Source of the DNA: JBQLZO01 sp052168315
GTDB lineage: Bacteria > Planctomycetota > Phycisphaerae > Phycisphaerales > UBA1924
DNA length: 61,112 nucleotides
Assembly: GCA_052168315.1 (NCBI GenBank)
Contig: JBQLZO010000037.1
Span: forward strand, 1 to 61,112
Direction: 5' to 3'
Below the pieces are notes generated by a model, which worked only from the letters and a program-made list of their open reading frames with translations, made no database searches and was not told where the DNA came from. Positions 15,402 to 23,255 of the stretch are shown in pieces. The translations under genes and the position numbers were made by a program. The number at the start of each line of letters is the position of its first letter. Positions within the stretch are counted from its first letter, which is position 1.

Positions 15402-18400
15402 GTGCCTTCCGCTGAGCTGCCCAAACGCTACGACCCATCGAGCGCAGAGCCCGCGATCCGCGCCCGCTGGGAGGCCTCCAATGCCTTCCGCGCCCATCCC
15501 GAGCGCGTGCTGTCCGGCGAACGCCCCCCGTACGCCATCCTCATCCCGCCCCCGAATGTCACGGCGCGCCTGCACCTCGGGCACGCGCTGAACAACTCGC
15601 TGCAGGACATCCTCACCCGCGCCCACCGCATGATGGGCTTCGAAACCCTCTGGATGCCCGGCACCGATCACGCCGGCATCGCGACGCAGACCGTCGTGGA
15701 CAAGCGGCTCCAGGGCGAGGGGCAGCCATCGCTGAAGGACTACAAGAAGCAGGAAGCCGAACAGCCCGGCAGCGGGCGCGATGCCTTCATCGCCAAGGTG
15801 CAGGCGTGGAAGGATGAGTACGAGGCGGCGATCACCGAGCAGCTCAAGCAGATGGGCTGCTCGTGCGATTGGTCGCGCCAGCGGTTCACGATGGATGAGA
15901 TCTGCGCCCGGGCCGTGCGCGAGGCGTTCTTCCGGCTCTTCCGCGATGGGCTGATCTACCGCGGCAAGCGGCTCGTGAACTGGGACCCGGTCTCGCAGAC
16001 CGCGCTGGCCGATGACGAAGTCGAGATGCGCGAGGTGGATGGGAATTTCTATTACCTGCGCTATCCGCTGGTGCAGGGCAGCAGCACGGTGGAGGCGCCG
16101 GTGCCGGTCACCTGGGGCGAACTGGCCACCCGCGGCTACCCGGGCGCCGATGAGCACCCCGCCGACAGCGAGGCGTGGATCACCGTCGCGACGACCCGCC
16201 CGGAGACTTACCTTGGCGACACGGCCGTGGCGATCAACCCCGCCGACCCGCGGGCCACAGCGCTCGATGGGTATCGCTGCCTGCTCCCGCTGGTCGGCCG
16301 CATCATCCCGGTCGTGCGCGATGACTATGTGGTCATGCCCAACCCCGAGGGCGATGATCCGAAGGCGAAGTTCGCGACGGGCTTCTTGAAGGTCACCCCC
16401 GCGCACGATCCCAACGACTGGGACATCGGCCAGCGCCACGCCGACGCCATCGCCGCCCAATGCTCGGCCGGGCAGGTCGTCATCAATGTGATGGCGCCGG
16501 ACGCGTCCATCTCCGCATCCCACGGCTGGAGCGACTACCACCCGCACAACGGCGCGGAGGTGTTCATTGGCAAATCCCGCGAGGATGCGCGGCAGCTGGT
16601 GGTGCAGGAGTTCCGCAATCGTGGCCTGCTCGAAGCCGTCAAGCCCTACCGCCACAGCGTCGGCCACTCCTACCGCACGCATGTGCCGATCGAGCCCTAC
16701 CTGTCGGACCAGTGGTACTGCAGGGTGACGGATGACCGGCTGCGCGGATGGGCCCAGCGGGCGCTGCCGGCGGAGCAGCGGACGAGCGGCACCCACCTCC
16801 CCAACCTCGGTGGGACGGGCGTCCCGCCCGTCTCCTCATCTTCCCTTCCATCTTCATCTTCACGCTCCCCGGTCACCCGCGACCTCACTATCCACCGCCG
16901 CCATCTGCCGCACTGGCAGAAGGGGGCTAGGACATACTTCATCACTTTCCGCACCAATCACCTCATCCTCTCGGACCAGGAGCGGCAACTGGTGCTCGAT
17001 GCCTGCTTCCACTTCCACAACGAGCGAGCCATCGTGCGCCTGGTCACGATCATGCCTGACCATGTGCATGTGTTGCTGACCCCACTGGAAAGTTCGCCGA
17101 ACGAGTGGTACTCACTTCCCGAACTGCTCCACAGCATCAAGTCGTTCACCGCTCACAAGATCAAGGCCAATCGCCCCCTGTCCAGCTCGGTCTGGCAGGA
17201 GGAGTACTTCGATCGGATGATCCGCGACGACGATGAGTTCCGTGAGAAGTGGAACTACATGCTGCACAACCCGGTCAAGGCAGGGCTTGTGCGCCATCAC
17301 ACACAGTATCCGTACACGCGCGTGGGCGACCTCGGAGAGGTGAGAAGCAGTGAAGAGAGAGGTGAAGTAGGAGACGGGCGGGACGCCCGTCCCACCGAGG
17401 CTGGGAAGGAAGAGAGAACACCCAACTCCGACGCCTCCATGCGCTTCTCCCCCGACCGCTACGCCAGAACCTACGAGACCTGGCACGATAACCTCCGCGA
17501 CTGGTGCATCTCGCGCCAGCTCTGGTGGGGGCATCGGATTCCGGTGTGGTCTCTCGCACTCAATGATCCCGAGCCGTTTGGCGATCCGGAACTCACATGG
17601 AGCAGCCTATTCACCATGATGGGGCTCGACCACGCGGTCGATGGCATCGAAGGCGTTGCCATGCGCATTCATGATCGGAGTGGGGGGCGTGACCTTGATG
17701 CCAACGAGATCAGCGAGATCAACCACAGCGAGGCCGCCTATGAGCCCGGACGACTCGCCGTCTTCCTGTGCATGACCAATCGTCATTACATCGACTACTT
17801 CGAGGAGCGCGGATTCACCCAAGACCCCGATGTCCTCGACACCTGGTTCTCCTCCGCCCTCTGGCCTCTCAACACGCTCGGCTGGCCCGACCCCGACCAG
17901 TCCGACGACACGCGCGGCCTCCTCGCGGCGTTCAACCCAACCTCCGTCCTCACCACCGCCCGCGAGATCATCACGCTGTGGGTCTCGCGGATGGTGATGT
18001 TCAACCGCTATTTCCTCGCGGAAGGCCAGGACACACCCGGCCCAGCCCCGTTCAAAGATGTCTTCATCCACGCCATGATCCAGGACGGCGAAGGCCGCAA
18101 GATGTCCAAATCATTGGGCAACGGCGTCGATCCGCTCGACATCATCGAGTCCCACGGCGCCGATGCCATGCGCTTCACGCTCTGCCAGATGACCACGCAG
18201 ACGCAGGATGTCCGCATGCCCGTCGAGCCGGATCCAACCACCGGCAAGAACACCTCGCCGAAGTTTGACCTCGGGCGGAACTTCGTCACCAAGCTCTGGA
18301 ACGCCACACGCTTCGCGATGATGAATCTCGAAGCGGGCGTGGCCGAGCAGCCCATCGACCCGGCCAAACTCCCGCTGGTCGATCGCTGGATGCTCTCCCG

Positions 18401-19232
18401 GCTCGCGACGGCGATCGAGGCCTGCGAGACCGCGCTGCGCGATTACCAGTTCTCCGTCTATGCGCAAACGCTCTACGACCTCATGTGGCGCGACTTCTGC
18501 GACTGGTACCTCGAAGCCAGCAAGCCCACCATCAAGGAATCGGCAGCACAGCGCACCGTGCTCCGCCAATCGCTCGAAACCATCATCCGCCTGCTGCATC
18601 CCATCTGCCCGTTCGTGACCGAAGCGATCAACGAATCGCTCTGTACGGTGCCGATGGGCGAGATCCACGGGCTCGGGCTCGGGCATTCCGGTGCCCTTTC
18701 CGACGATCCAAACCTGCTGTGCATCGCCGGATGGCCCGGCTTCGATCGTGCCCTGCAGGACCCGGAGGCCGAGGCCGCGTTCGACCGCGTGCGTGAGATC
18801 GTCGATGCCATCCGCCAGGCCCGCGCGTCCCGCAAAATCAAGGACCGCACGCCCGGCACCCTGCACGCCCCGCCCCACATCGCCGAGGCGCTCCACGCCG
18901 CGGGCCCGGTTGCCCCGGCCCTGGCCTCGCTGGCCGGGATCAGCACCGACCCGCCCACGGACCCCGGCGCCGCGATCCGGTTCCAGTTCGGCACCGATGA
19001 ACTCCACCTGTCCGGGGTGGTCGAGGCGGTCGATCCGGAGAAGGAACGGGGCGAACTCGCCGCCACCATCGAGCGTCTGGACAAGGAGATCGCGATCCTC
19101 GACAAGCGCCTGTCGAATCCCGGGTACGCCGAGAAGGCCCCGCCAAAGATGGTGCAGGAGACCCGCGACCAGCGGGAGCAGAAGCGGGCGGAGCGTCAGG
19201 CCGCCTCCGACCGATTGAATGAACTGGTGTAG
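15402..19232 (+). CDS. valS: valyl-tRNA synthetase with an in-frame RAYT transposase domain insertion
   Basis: Charges tRNA-Val with valine. In this 1276-residue protein the class I marks are intact: HLGH near 57-60 in the HIGH motif, an editing (CP1) domain (TTRPETYLGDTA, TPAHDPNDWDIG), NLRDWCISRQLWWGHRIP, KMSKS at 900-904, and a C-terminal coiled coil. Residues ~468-666 do not belong to the enzyme. They are a complete REP-associated tyrosine transposase domain with Ser-rich and charged linkers, between the end of the editing domain and the DWCISRQLWWG catalytic stretch. Bacterial ValRS is usually about 880-950 residues; the insertion explains much of the excess. The frame is unbroken. The GTG at 15402 follows CTGGAG; another GTG lies at 15381. 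No second valS is in the window, so the chimera is presumed functional. Confidence 0.93.
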   Translation: MPSAELPKRYDPSSAEPAIRARWEASNAFRAHPERVLSGERPPYAILIPPPNVTARLHLGHALNNSLQDILTRAHRMMGFETLWMPGTDHAGIATQTVVDKRLQGEGQPSLKDYKKQEAEQPGSGRDAFIAKVQAWKDEYEAAITEQLKQMGCSCDWSRQRFTMDEICARAVREAFFRLFRDGLIYRGKRLVNWDPVSQTALADDEVEMREVDGNFYYLRYPLVQGSSTVEAPVPVTWGELATRGYPGADEHPADSEAWITVATTRPETYLGDTAVAINPADPRATALDGYRCLLPLVGRIIPVVRDDYVVMPNPEGDDPKAKFATGFLKVTPAHDPNDWDIGQRHADAIAAQCSAGQVVINVMAPDASISASHGWSDYHPHNGAEVFIGKSREDARQLVVQEFRNRGLLEAVKPYRHSVGHSYRTHVPIEPYLSDQWYCRVTDDRLRGWAQRALPAEQRTSGTHLPNLGGTGVPPVSSSSLPSSSSRSPVTRDLTIHRRHLPHWQKGARTYFITFRTNHLILSDQERQLVLDACFHFHNERAIVRLVTIMPDHVHVLLTPLESSPNEWYSLPELLHSIKSFTAHKIKANRPLSSSVWQEEYFDRMIRDDDEFREKWNYMLHNPVKAGLVRHHTQYPYTRVGDLGEVRSSEERGEVGDGRDARPTEAGKEERTPNSDASMRFSPDRYARTYETWHDNLRDWCISRQLWWGHRIPVWSLALNDPEPFGDPELTWSSLFTMMGLDHAVDGIEGVAMRIHDRSGGRDLDANEISEINHSEAAYEPGRLAVFLCMTNRHYIDYFEERGFTQDPDVLDTWFSSALWPLNTLGWPDPDQSDDTRGLLAAFNPTSVLTTAREIITLWVSRMVMFNRYFLAEGQDTPGPAPFKDVFIHAMIQDGEGRKMSKSLGNGVDPLDIIESHGADAMRFTLCQMTTQTQDVRMPVEPDPTTGKNTSPKFDLGRNFVTKLWNATRFAMMNLEAGVAEQPIDPAKLPLVDRWMLSRLATAIEACETALRDYQFSVYAQTLYDLMWRDFCDWYLEASKPTIKESAAQRTVLRQSLETIIRLLHPICPFVTEAINESLCTVPMGEIHGLGLGHSGALSDDPNLLCIAGWPGFDRALQDPEAEAAFDRVREIVDAIRQARASRKIKDRTPGTLHAPPHIAEALHAAGPVAPALASLAGISTDPPTDPGAAIRFQFGTDELHLSGVVEAVDPEKERGELAATIERLDKEIAILDKRLSNPGYAEKAPPKMVQETRDQREQKRAERQAASDRLNELV
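16805..16835 (+). repeat. REP-type repeat, left arm
   Basis: A 31-bp unit containing an internal palindrome, GGGACGGGC-GTCCCGCCCGTC. In the valS frame it encodes GGTGVPPVS. Exact inverse of the copy at 17370-17400. Confidence 0.9.
17370..17400 (-). repeat. REP-type repeat, right arm
   Basis: Exact reverse complement of 16805-16835 over 31 bases. In the valS frame it encodes GDGRDARPTEA. The outer flanks of the two arms are also partly similar (about 8 of 10 bases). Confidence 0.9.
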
Positions 19233-19328
19233 CCCCCGAGCGCACCCACCCGTGGGCCCATGCCCGTCCGAAACTCTGAATCAGCCAGTGCCACCAGCGT
19301 CGCCAGCGCGACGAACGAAGGAATCCGG

Positions 19329-20381
19329 ATGATCGACCGCAACGCCGCCATCTGTGTGTGTGTCGCCGCCCTCGGGCTGGCCGCCCCGGGGTGCTCGACC
19401 CGCATCGACATCGACGGCGAACGACCCCAGGCCGATCCCATCACGGCCGCGGAGGCCCGCCGCGAGGGGATCATCGCCCGCGAGCCCTGGGCCTTCGGCG
19501 GCGACTCCGGCGAGATCCTCCGCACCGAGCACTACCGCCTGTACACCACCGTTGGCGACCAGCGCGAACGCGAGCGGGCCGCCCTGTTCCTCGAGAATGC
19601 GATCGATCACTACACCTCCGGCATCACCGATCTGCCCAACCCGCCCGTCAAGCTCGACACCTACCTCATGTCCAACCGGGTGGAATGGGAGCAGCTCACC
19701 CTCCGCCTGATGGGCGAGCAGGGCAAGGACATCATGCGGATCCAGCGCGGCGGGTACGCGGCCCGCGGCATCGGCGTGTACTTCAACATCGGGATCTACG
19801 ACACCCTCGCCATCGCGGCCCATGAGGGTTGGCACCAGTACACCCAGCGCACCTTCCGGAATCCCCTCCCGGTCTGGCTCGAAGAGGGCATCGCCACCTA
19901 CATGGAAGGGCACCGCTGGAACGGTGGAAGCGTCGTATTCACGCCGTGGGGAAACCCGGAACGCTTCACCACCCTCCGCGACGCGTACAACGCGGGCCGC
20001 CTGTTCACGCTGGAAGAACTCCTCTCGTCGCGCCCGCAGGACCACATGTCCGGAGGTGATGAGGAACCGCTGCTCCGGTACTACGCGCAGGTCTGGGCCC
20101 TGACGCACTTCCTGATGGAGGGCGAGGGTGCCCGCCACCGCGCAACGCTGGAGTCCGTGCTCCGCGATGCGGTGGAAGGAACGCTCGGCGATCGGCTTGA
20201 GGCGGGCGCGGGCGAGCGGGCTTCGCGCGCGGCCATGTCGTCCCGCGGCGGGCCCATCGTGTTCTCCGCCCTGTTCGATTCCGATCTCGAGCGGGCCGAT
20301 CGCGCGTACCAAGAGTTCATCTCCGCGCTCGTCGCCGTCGGATCCCGAGATGACATCGCCAGCGGGCGATCCCCCATCTGA
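19329..20381 (+). CDS. lipoprotein with an HExxH metallopeptidase-like site
   Basis: A 350-residue protein with a short signal sequence ending APGC (Cys22), probably a lipoprotein on the periplasmic side. Its centre carries HEGWHQY at 165-171 with WLEEG at 183-187, the arrangement of gluzincin peptidases (HExxH plus a downstream Glu). The surrounding architecture resembles DUF1570-type planctomycete proteins. Substrate unknown. The ATG at 19329 follows GGAATCC/GGAAGG-like purine sequence; an ATG at 19260 in the same frame adds 23 residues that block the signal peptide. It follows valS by about 97 bases and precedes the GNAT gene at 20608. Peptidase activity is inferred from the motif alone. 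Confidence 0.8.
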   Translation: MIDRNAAICVCVAALGLAAPGCSTRIDIDGERPQADPITAAEARREGIIAREPWAFGGDSGEILRTEHYRLYTTVGDQRERERAALFLENAIDHYTSGITDLPNPPVKLDTYLMSNRVEWEQLTLRLMGEQGKDIMRIQRGGYAARGIGVYFNIGIYDTLAIAAHEGWHQYTQRTFRNPLPVWLEEGIATYMEGHRWNGGSVVFTPWGNPERFTTLRDAYNAGRLFTLEELLSSRPQDHMSGGDEEPLLRYYAQVWALTHFLMEGEGARHRATLESVLRDAVEGTLGDRLEAGAGERASRAAMSSRGGPIVFSALFDSDLERADRAYQEFISALVAVGSRDDIASGRSPI

Positions 20382-20607
20382 GCCGCGATACCGCCCCTCC
20401 CCCTGGCTTCCGACGGATCCGCGCGGATCCGGTCCACCAATCTGGCTCACCGCGCTTGCGGACCCCGCCCGGGGCCCCAACGATCTACCGACAGGACCAG
20501 CGACAGGACCAGCGGCACGCCTCAGGGGAGGGCTCCCGGGCGTCCCGAAATCGCGGCTCCACAGGATCCGCCCCCTCGAATCACGCCGATGCCTCGGCGG
20601 AGAGCGC

Positions 20608-21255
20608 ATGTTCGAAGACTCGTCCCAATCCGATGCCGCTTCACGAGGTGGTCGGTCGCCCGCGCCGGACGGCGCGGGCTCGCCGGATGCGACGATTCTC
20701 CCCGGGCACGCCCGAAACCGCTCAACGCCATCGGAGCCGTCTGCGGGCCAGGTCACGATCCGTCCGGCGCGCCTGGTCGACGGCCCGGAGGTCCTGGAAC
20801 TGTTCCGCAACGGCTCCCTGTCCGGTGAGATCGGTGATCCGCAGGAAGCGCCCGACCTCGAGGATCTTGGCGGTGCGTACCTCGAGGCCGACGACGCATG
20901 GCTCTGGGTTGCGACCGACAACGCCGCCCCGGACGGGCCTCTCCTGGGCATGGTCGCCGTCCGCCAGGCCGACGACGATGTCGCCGAACTCCGTCGCCTT
21001 CGCGTCCGCGACACCCATCGCGGTCGGGGCATCGGGCGAGCGCTCGTCGAGCATGCCCTGCAGCACTGCCGATCGCACGACTTTCTGAAGGTCGTGCTCG
21101 ACACATTCGTTGAGCGCCGGGCGGCCATCGGGCTCTTCGAGCAGTTCGGATTCCGGCACGCAAGATCCAGGCAGGCCGACGGACGCGAGATCCTCGATTT
21201 CTACCTCGATCTCTATTCGGACTCTCAGGATGGCGCGCCGTCGCCGACGCCCTAG
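20608..21255 (+). CDS. GNAT-family N-acetyltransferase
   Basis: The protein is 215 residues long. The N-terminal 45 residues are Pro/Ser/Arg rich and disordered-looking. The acetyltransferase domain begins near VTIRPARLVDG (about residue 49) and carries RVRDTHRGRGIGRALVEHAL (the R-x-x-G-x-G/A acetyl-CoA loop near 134-144) and a C-terminal LFEQFGFRHA. ATG at 20608 is the first plausible start; the frame is open further upstream with no protein-like content. The true start could lie later, near the VTIRPA region. Substrate unknown. The 226 bases before it contain a 12-bp direct repeat (gacaggaccagc twice, near 20490-20516) and nothing else that I can identify. Confidence 0.8.
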   Translation: MFEDSSQSDAASRGGRSPAPDGAGSPDATILPGHARNRSTPSEPSAGQVTIRPARLVDGPEVLELFRNGSLSGEIGDPQEAPDLEDLGGAYLEADDAWLWVATDNAAPDGPLLGMVAVRQADDDVAELRRLRVRDTHRGRGIGRALVEHALQHCRSHDFLKVVLDTFVERRAAIGLFEQFGFRHARSRQADGREILDFYLDLYSDSQDGAPSPTP

Positions 21256-21553
21256 AAAAAGGGCGGGGGGATCTTGAGTTAGGGTCATATTAGGCGTGCA
21301 GGCCCCGTCGGCGTCGAGATTCCGTCCCACTTCGTGCTCCGCGGGCAAAGAACACTTGCTCCGGGTCGATCCCGAAAATATCTTCTGGGGGAGAACCAGC
21401 AACCACATCGGTTGCCGGAACGAAACAAGGGGTTGAGGAAACACGCCCCCCGAACAGGAATTCCTCGCCAGCCCCCCCTCGATTCGGGTGGGCCGTGTCA
21501 GGCCGCAGTCGCGGAACCGGCACTCCAAACCACGGCTTCCCTCCTACTCAACG
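21256..21553 (+). other. intergenic region, possible small RNA locus
   Basis: Three hundred bases with no convincing gene, lying between the GNAT stop and a strong terminator. It is richer in A and T than its surroundings (for example 21272-21296 and 21376-21392). It contains a short hairpin (gcaacc/ggttgc around 21400-21416) and an aggaattcct palindrome near 21459. I could not match it to tmRNA, RNase P, SRP RNA or 6S RNA by their signature sequences. Open frames across it have no RBS and no protein-like composition. Confidence 0.35.
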
Positions 21554-21590
21554 CCCCGGATCGGCATTCCCTGCCGCTCCGGGGTTTTTT
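21554..21590 (+). terminator. rho-independent terminator
   Basis: Stem ccccgga/tccgggg (with an inner ggca/tgcc pairing) followed by six T at 21585-21590. It would end transcription coming from the left, 300 bases past the GNAT stop. Confidence 0.8.
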
Positions 21591-21629
21591 CATTGGCCCG
21601 CGTTGATCGAACGCCGCGCGACCCCGGAC

Positions 21630-22856
21630 TCACGAGCCGCGGCGCGGACGCACCATCGCGAAGGCCGCGATCGTCAGCGCCACCGAGAGCAGGCCCACCG
21701 CCGCAGCCGCCGCGAGGTCGCGCTCCCCCGGAGGCACGAATCCCGCGGCCGTCAGGGACAGCGCCGGTCCGCCCAGATACCCAAGCCCGATGAGCGCCTC
21801 GTGCTTCCCGCCGGCATCGACCTCGGCGTTCCCGGCCTCGAGCGCGTAGTAGATCGCCGCCGAGTACACCGCTCCCACCCCCACGCCCAGCAGCGCCAGA
21901 CCTGCGACGAGCCAGCCGACGCCCGGTCCGAGCATCACGCACGCGAACCCGACCAGCATCGTGGCGCACGACCACACCATCGTCCGCACCCGCCCGTGCC
22001 ATCCGCCCCAGACCATCATGAGCGCGAACACGCCGATCCGCACCGTCATCCACACCGATGAGAGCAGCGTCTGATGTTCGAGCGGCACCTGGAACTCCCG
22101 GAGCCTGAGCGGGAGCACCGGATTCACGGTGGACATGAACGCGTACGAGAGCAGCAGCAGGATCCTGAACCCGTGCAGCAGCCGACGGTACAGCGCCAGC
22201 TCTTCCGGATCGTGGGAGTGTCCGGAGTCATGGTGGCGCCCGGGCTCGCGCGGGAACGCGGCCAGGAGCGGGAGCGTCGCGAGATGGACCACGCCGAGCA
22301 GCAGGATCACGCGCAGCGGCCCGTGCGGCATGATCGGCGACATGATCCAGAACGAGAACGCGACCGCGGAGGACCAGATGATGTTGAACCCGCCGATCGT
22401 GTGCCGCAGCGATCGCCCACGCCGTCCACCCGAAAGGAACGCCTCGACCACCGGCCACAACGCGCCCGACAGCGCCGCGTACACCGACATGAACACCCAG
22501 ATCGTCCACGCCCCGCGGACGAGGTAGGGAAAGGCACAGCAGGCGGCCATGGCGATCGACAGCGCCGCCAGGCTCCCCCGCGAGGAAAAGCGCGGCATCA
22601 ACCGGCGCGCCCCCCGGAGCACCGGTCCCGCGAACAGCGCCGCCCCGATGTAGCACACGCTCGATGCGATCGCCAGCGACCAGTTCGCCACGCGCGAGAA
22701 CCCGTAGGTCTCGGTGGCGATGAACGAGATCCCGTTGATCGCCGCGCCCGTGCCGATCGACCCGAGGAAGGTCACGCCGTAGGTCGACCAGCGCGGCGCG
22801 GCCCGCGCCCCGACGCCGCTTGCCTCGATCGAATTGGAGCCGCCTTGACCGGACAT
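21630..22856 (-). CDS. major facilitator superfamily transporter
   Basis: A 408-residue protein with about 12 hydrophobic segments and a central hydrophilic loop around residues 185-205 (rich in His, Asp and Ser), the usual MFS layout of two six-helix halves. No substrate-specific motif is recognisable. The ATG at 22856 (MSGQGGSN) gives a normal N-terminus; the frame runs on upstream in Arg-rich non-protein sequence. It is transcribed toward the candidate small-RNA locus and away from tRNA-Arg. The His/Asp/Ser loop could bind metal but is not evidence of a metal substrate. Confidence 0.82.
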   Translation of the reverse strand: MSGQGGSNSIEASGVGARAAPRWSTYGVTFLGSIGTGAAINGISFIATETYGFSRVANWSLAIASSVCYIGAALFAGPVLRGARRLMPRFSSRGSLAALSIAMAACCAFPYLVRGAWTIWVFMSVYAALSGALWPVVEAFLSGGRRGRSLRHTIGGFNIIWSSAVAFSFWIMSPIMPHGPLRVILLLGVVHLATLPLLAAFPREPGRHHDSGHSHDPEELALYRRLLHGFRILLLLSYAFMSTVNPVLPLRLREFQVPLEHQTLLSSVWMTVRIGVFALMMVWGGWHGRVRTMVWSCATMLVGFACVMLGPGVGWLVAGLALLGVGVGAVYSAAIYYALEAGNAEVDAGGKHEALIGLGYLGGPALSLTAAGFVPPGERDLAAAAAVGLLSVALTIAAFAMVRPRRGS

Positions 22857-23006
22857 GTGTGCAATCAGGGGTGGTGGTCGTGGCGCTCGGGCCGGGACGG
22901 GGAACGAGCCAATGCGTCCGAGCGCCGGCGCTGCGATCGACCGGCGCGACCGCCGGCCTTCCGCCCTGGCCCGCCCCGCGCGCTTTCCGGGCTCGGGCGG
23001 GCATGC

Positions 23007-23012
23007 TATCGT
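23007..23012 (+). promoter_or_regulatory. extended -10-like element of tRNA-Arg
   Basis: TGC-TATCGT lies 36 bases before the first base of the tRNA, a typical distance for a tRNA promoter with a short leader. Confidence 0.4.
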
Positions 23013-23048
23013 TCGTGGCCAATCCCGGCGTGACCGATCGCGCCGCTC

Positions 23049-23121
23049 GTCCGCGTAGCTCAATGGATAGAGCGCAGGCCTCCGAAGCCTGAGGTTGGAG
23101 GTTCGACCCCTCCCGCGGACG
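23049..23121 (+). tRNA. tRNA-Arg (anticodon CCG)
   Basis: Full cloverleaf: acceptor GTCCGCG/CGCGGAC with discriminator G, D arm GCTC-AATGGATA-GAGC, anticodon stem CAGGC/GCCTG around loop CTCCGAA (anticodon CCG, reads CGG), T arm GGAGG-TTCGACC-CCTCC. The 3' CCA is not encoded. A strong terminator follows. Confidence 0.95.
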
Positions 23122-23126
23122 CTTCA

Positions 23127-23171
23127 CAGCGGGCCCGGCGTGCACAACGCCGTGCCCGCTGTCTGCTTTTT
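23127..23171 (+). terminator. rho-independent terminator of tRNA-Arg
   Basis: Long hairpin with arms beginning cagcgggc and ending gcccgctg, an inner cggcg/cgccg pairing, then a run of T at 23167-23171, six bases past the tRNA. Confidence 0.85.
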
Positions 23172-23255
23172 GAAGCGGCTCCCGTCGCAGGCGGCCGACC
23201 CGCGCGCCGGCCGGCCCCGAGCGCGCCGATCCCGCTGGCCCCCGCACGCACGCAC

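Larger units (their letters stand above)
16805..17400 (+). mobile_element. REP-flanked RAYT (IS200/Y1-type) element inside valS
   Basis: The element consists of a perfect pair of 31-bp inverted repeats enclosing one Y1 transposase domain, read in the valS frame. The domain (about 16886-17330) starts near IHRRHLPHWQKGARTYF. It has the HUH metal motif PDHVHVLL (His554 and His556 in valS numbering) and the catalytic Tyr619 in WNYMLHNPVKAGLV. Its base composition is visibly less GC-rich than the surrounding valS. REP-associated transposases in known systems act on flanking REP hairpins in trans or cis. Here the domain has no own start or stop and is translated only as part of ValRS. All visible catalytic residues are retained. 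Confidence 0.88.

Noticed and set aside
16805..17400. An intein in valS
   Set aside because: No intein splice motifs (N-terminal Cys/Ser block, C-terminal His-Asn followed by Cys/Ser/Thr) are present; the Y1 transposase motifs and REP ends explain the insert better.
15402..19232. valS as a pseudogene because of the transposase insertion
   Set aside because: The frame is unbroken, all catalytic and editing motifs are intact on both sides, and no second valS is visible; decay is not supported.
21334..21793. Small open frames in the region after the GNAT gene (for example a 90-residue frame)
   Set aside because: They lack an RBS, have basic/Pro-rich translations, and cross the terminator hairpin.
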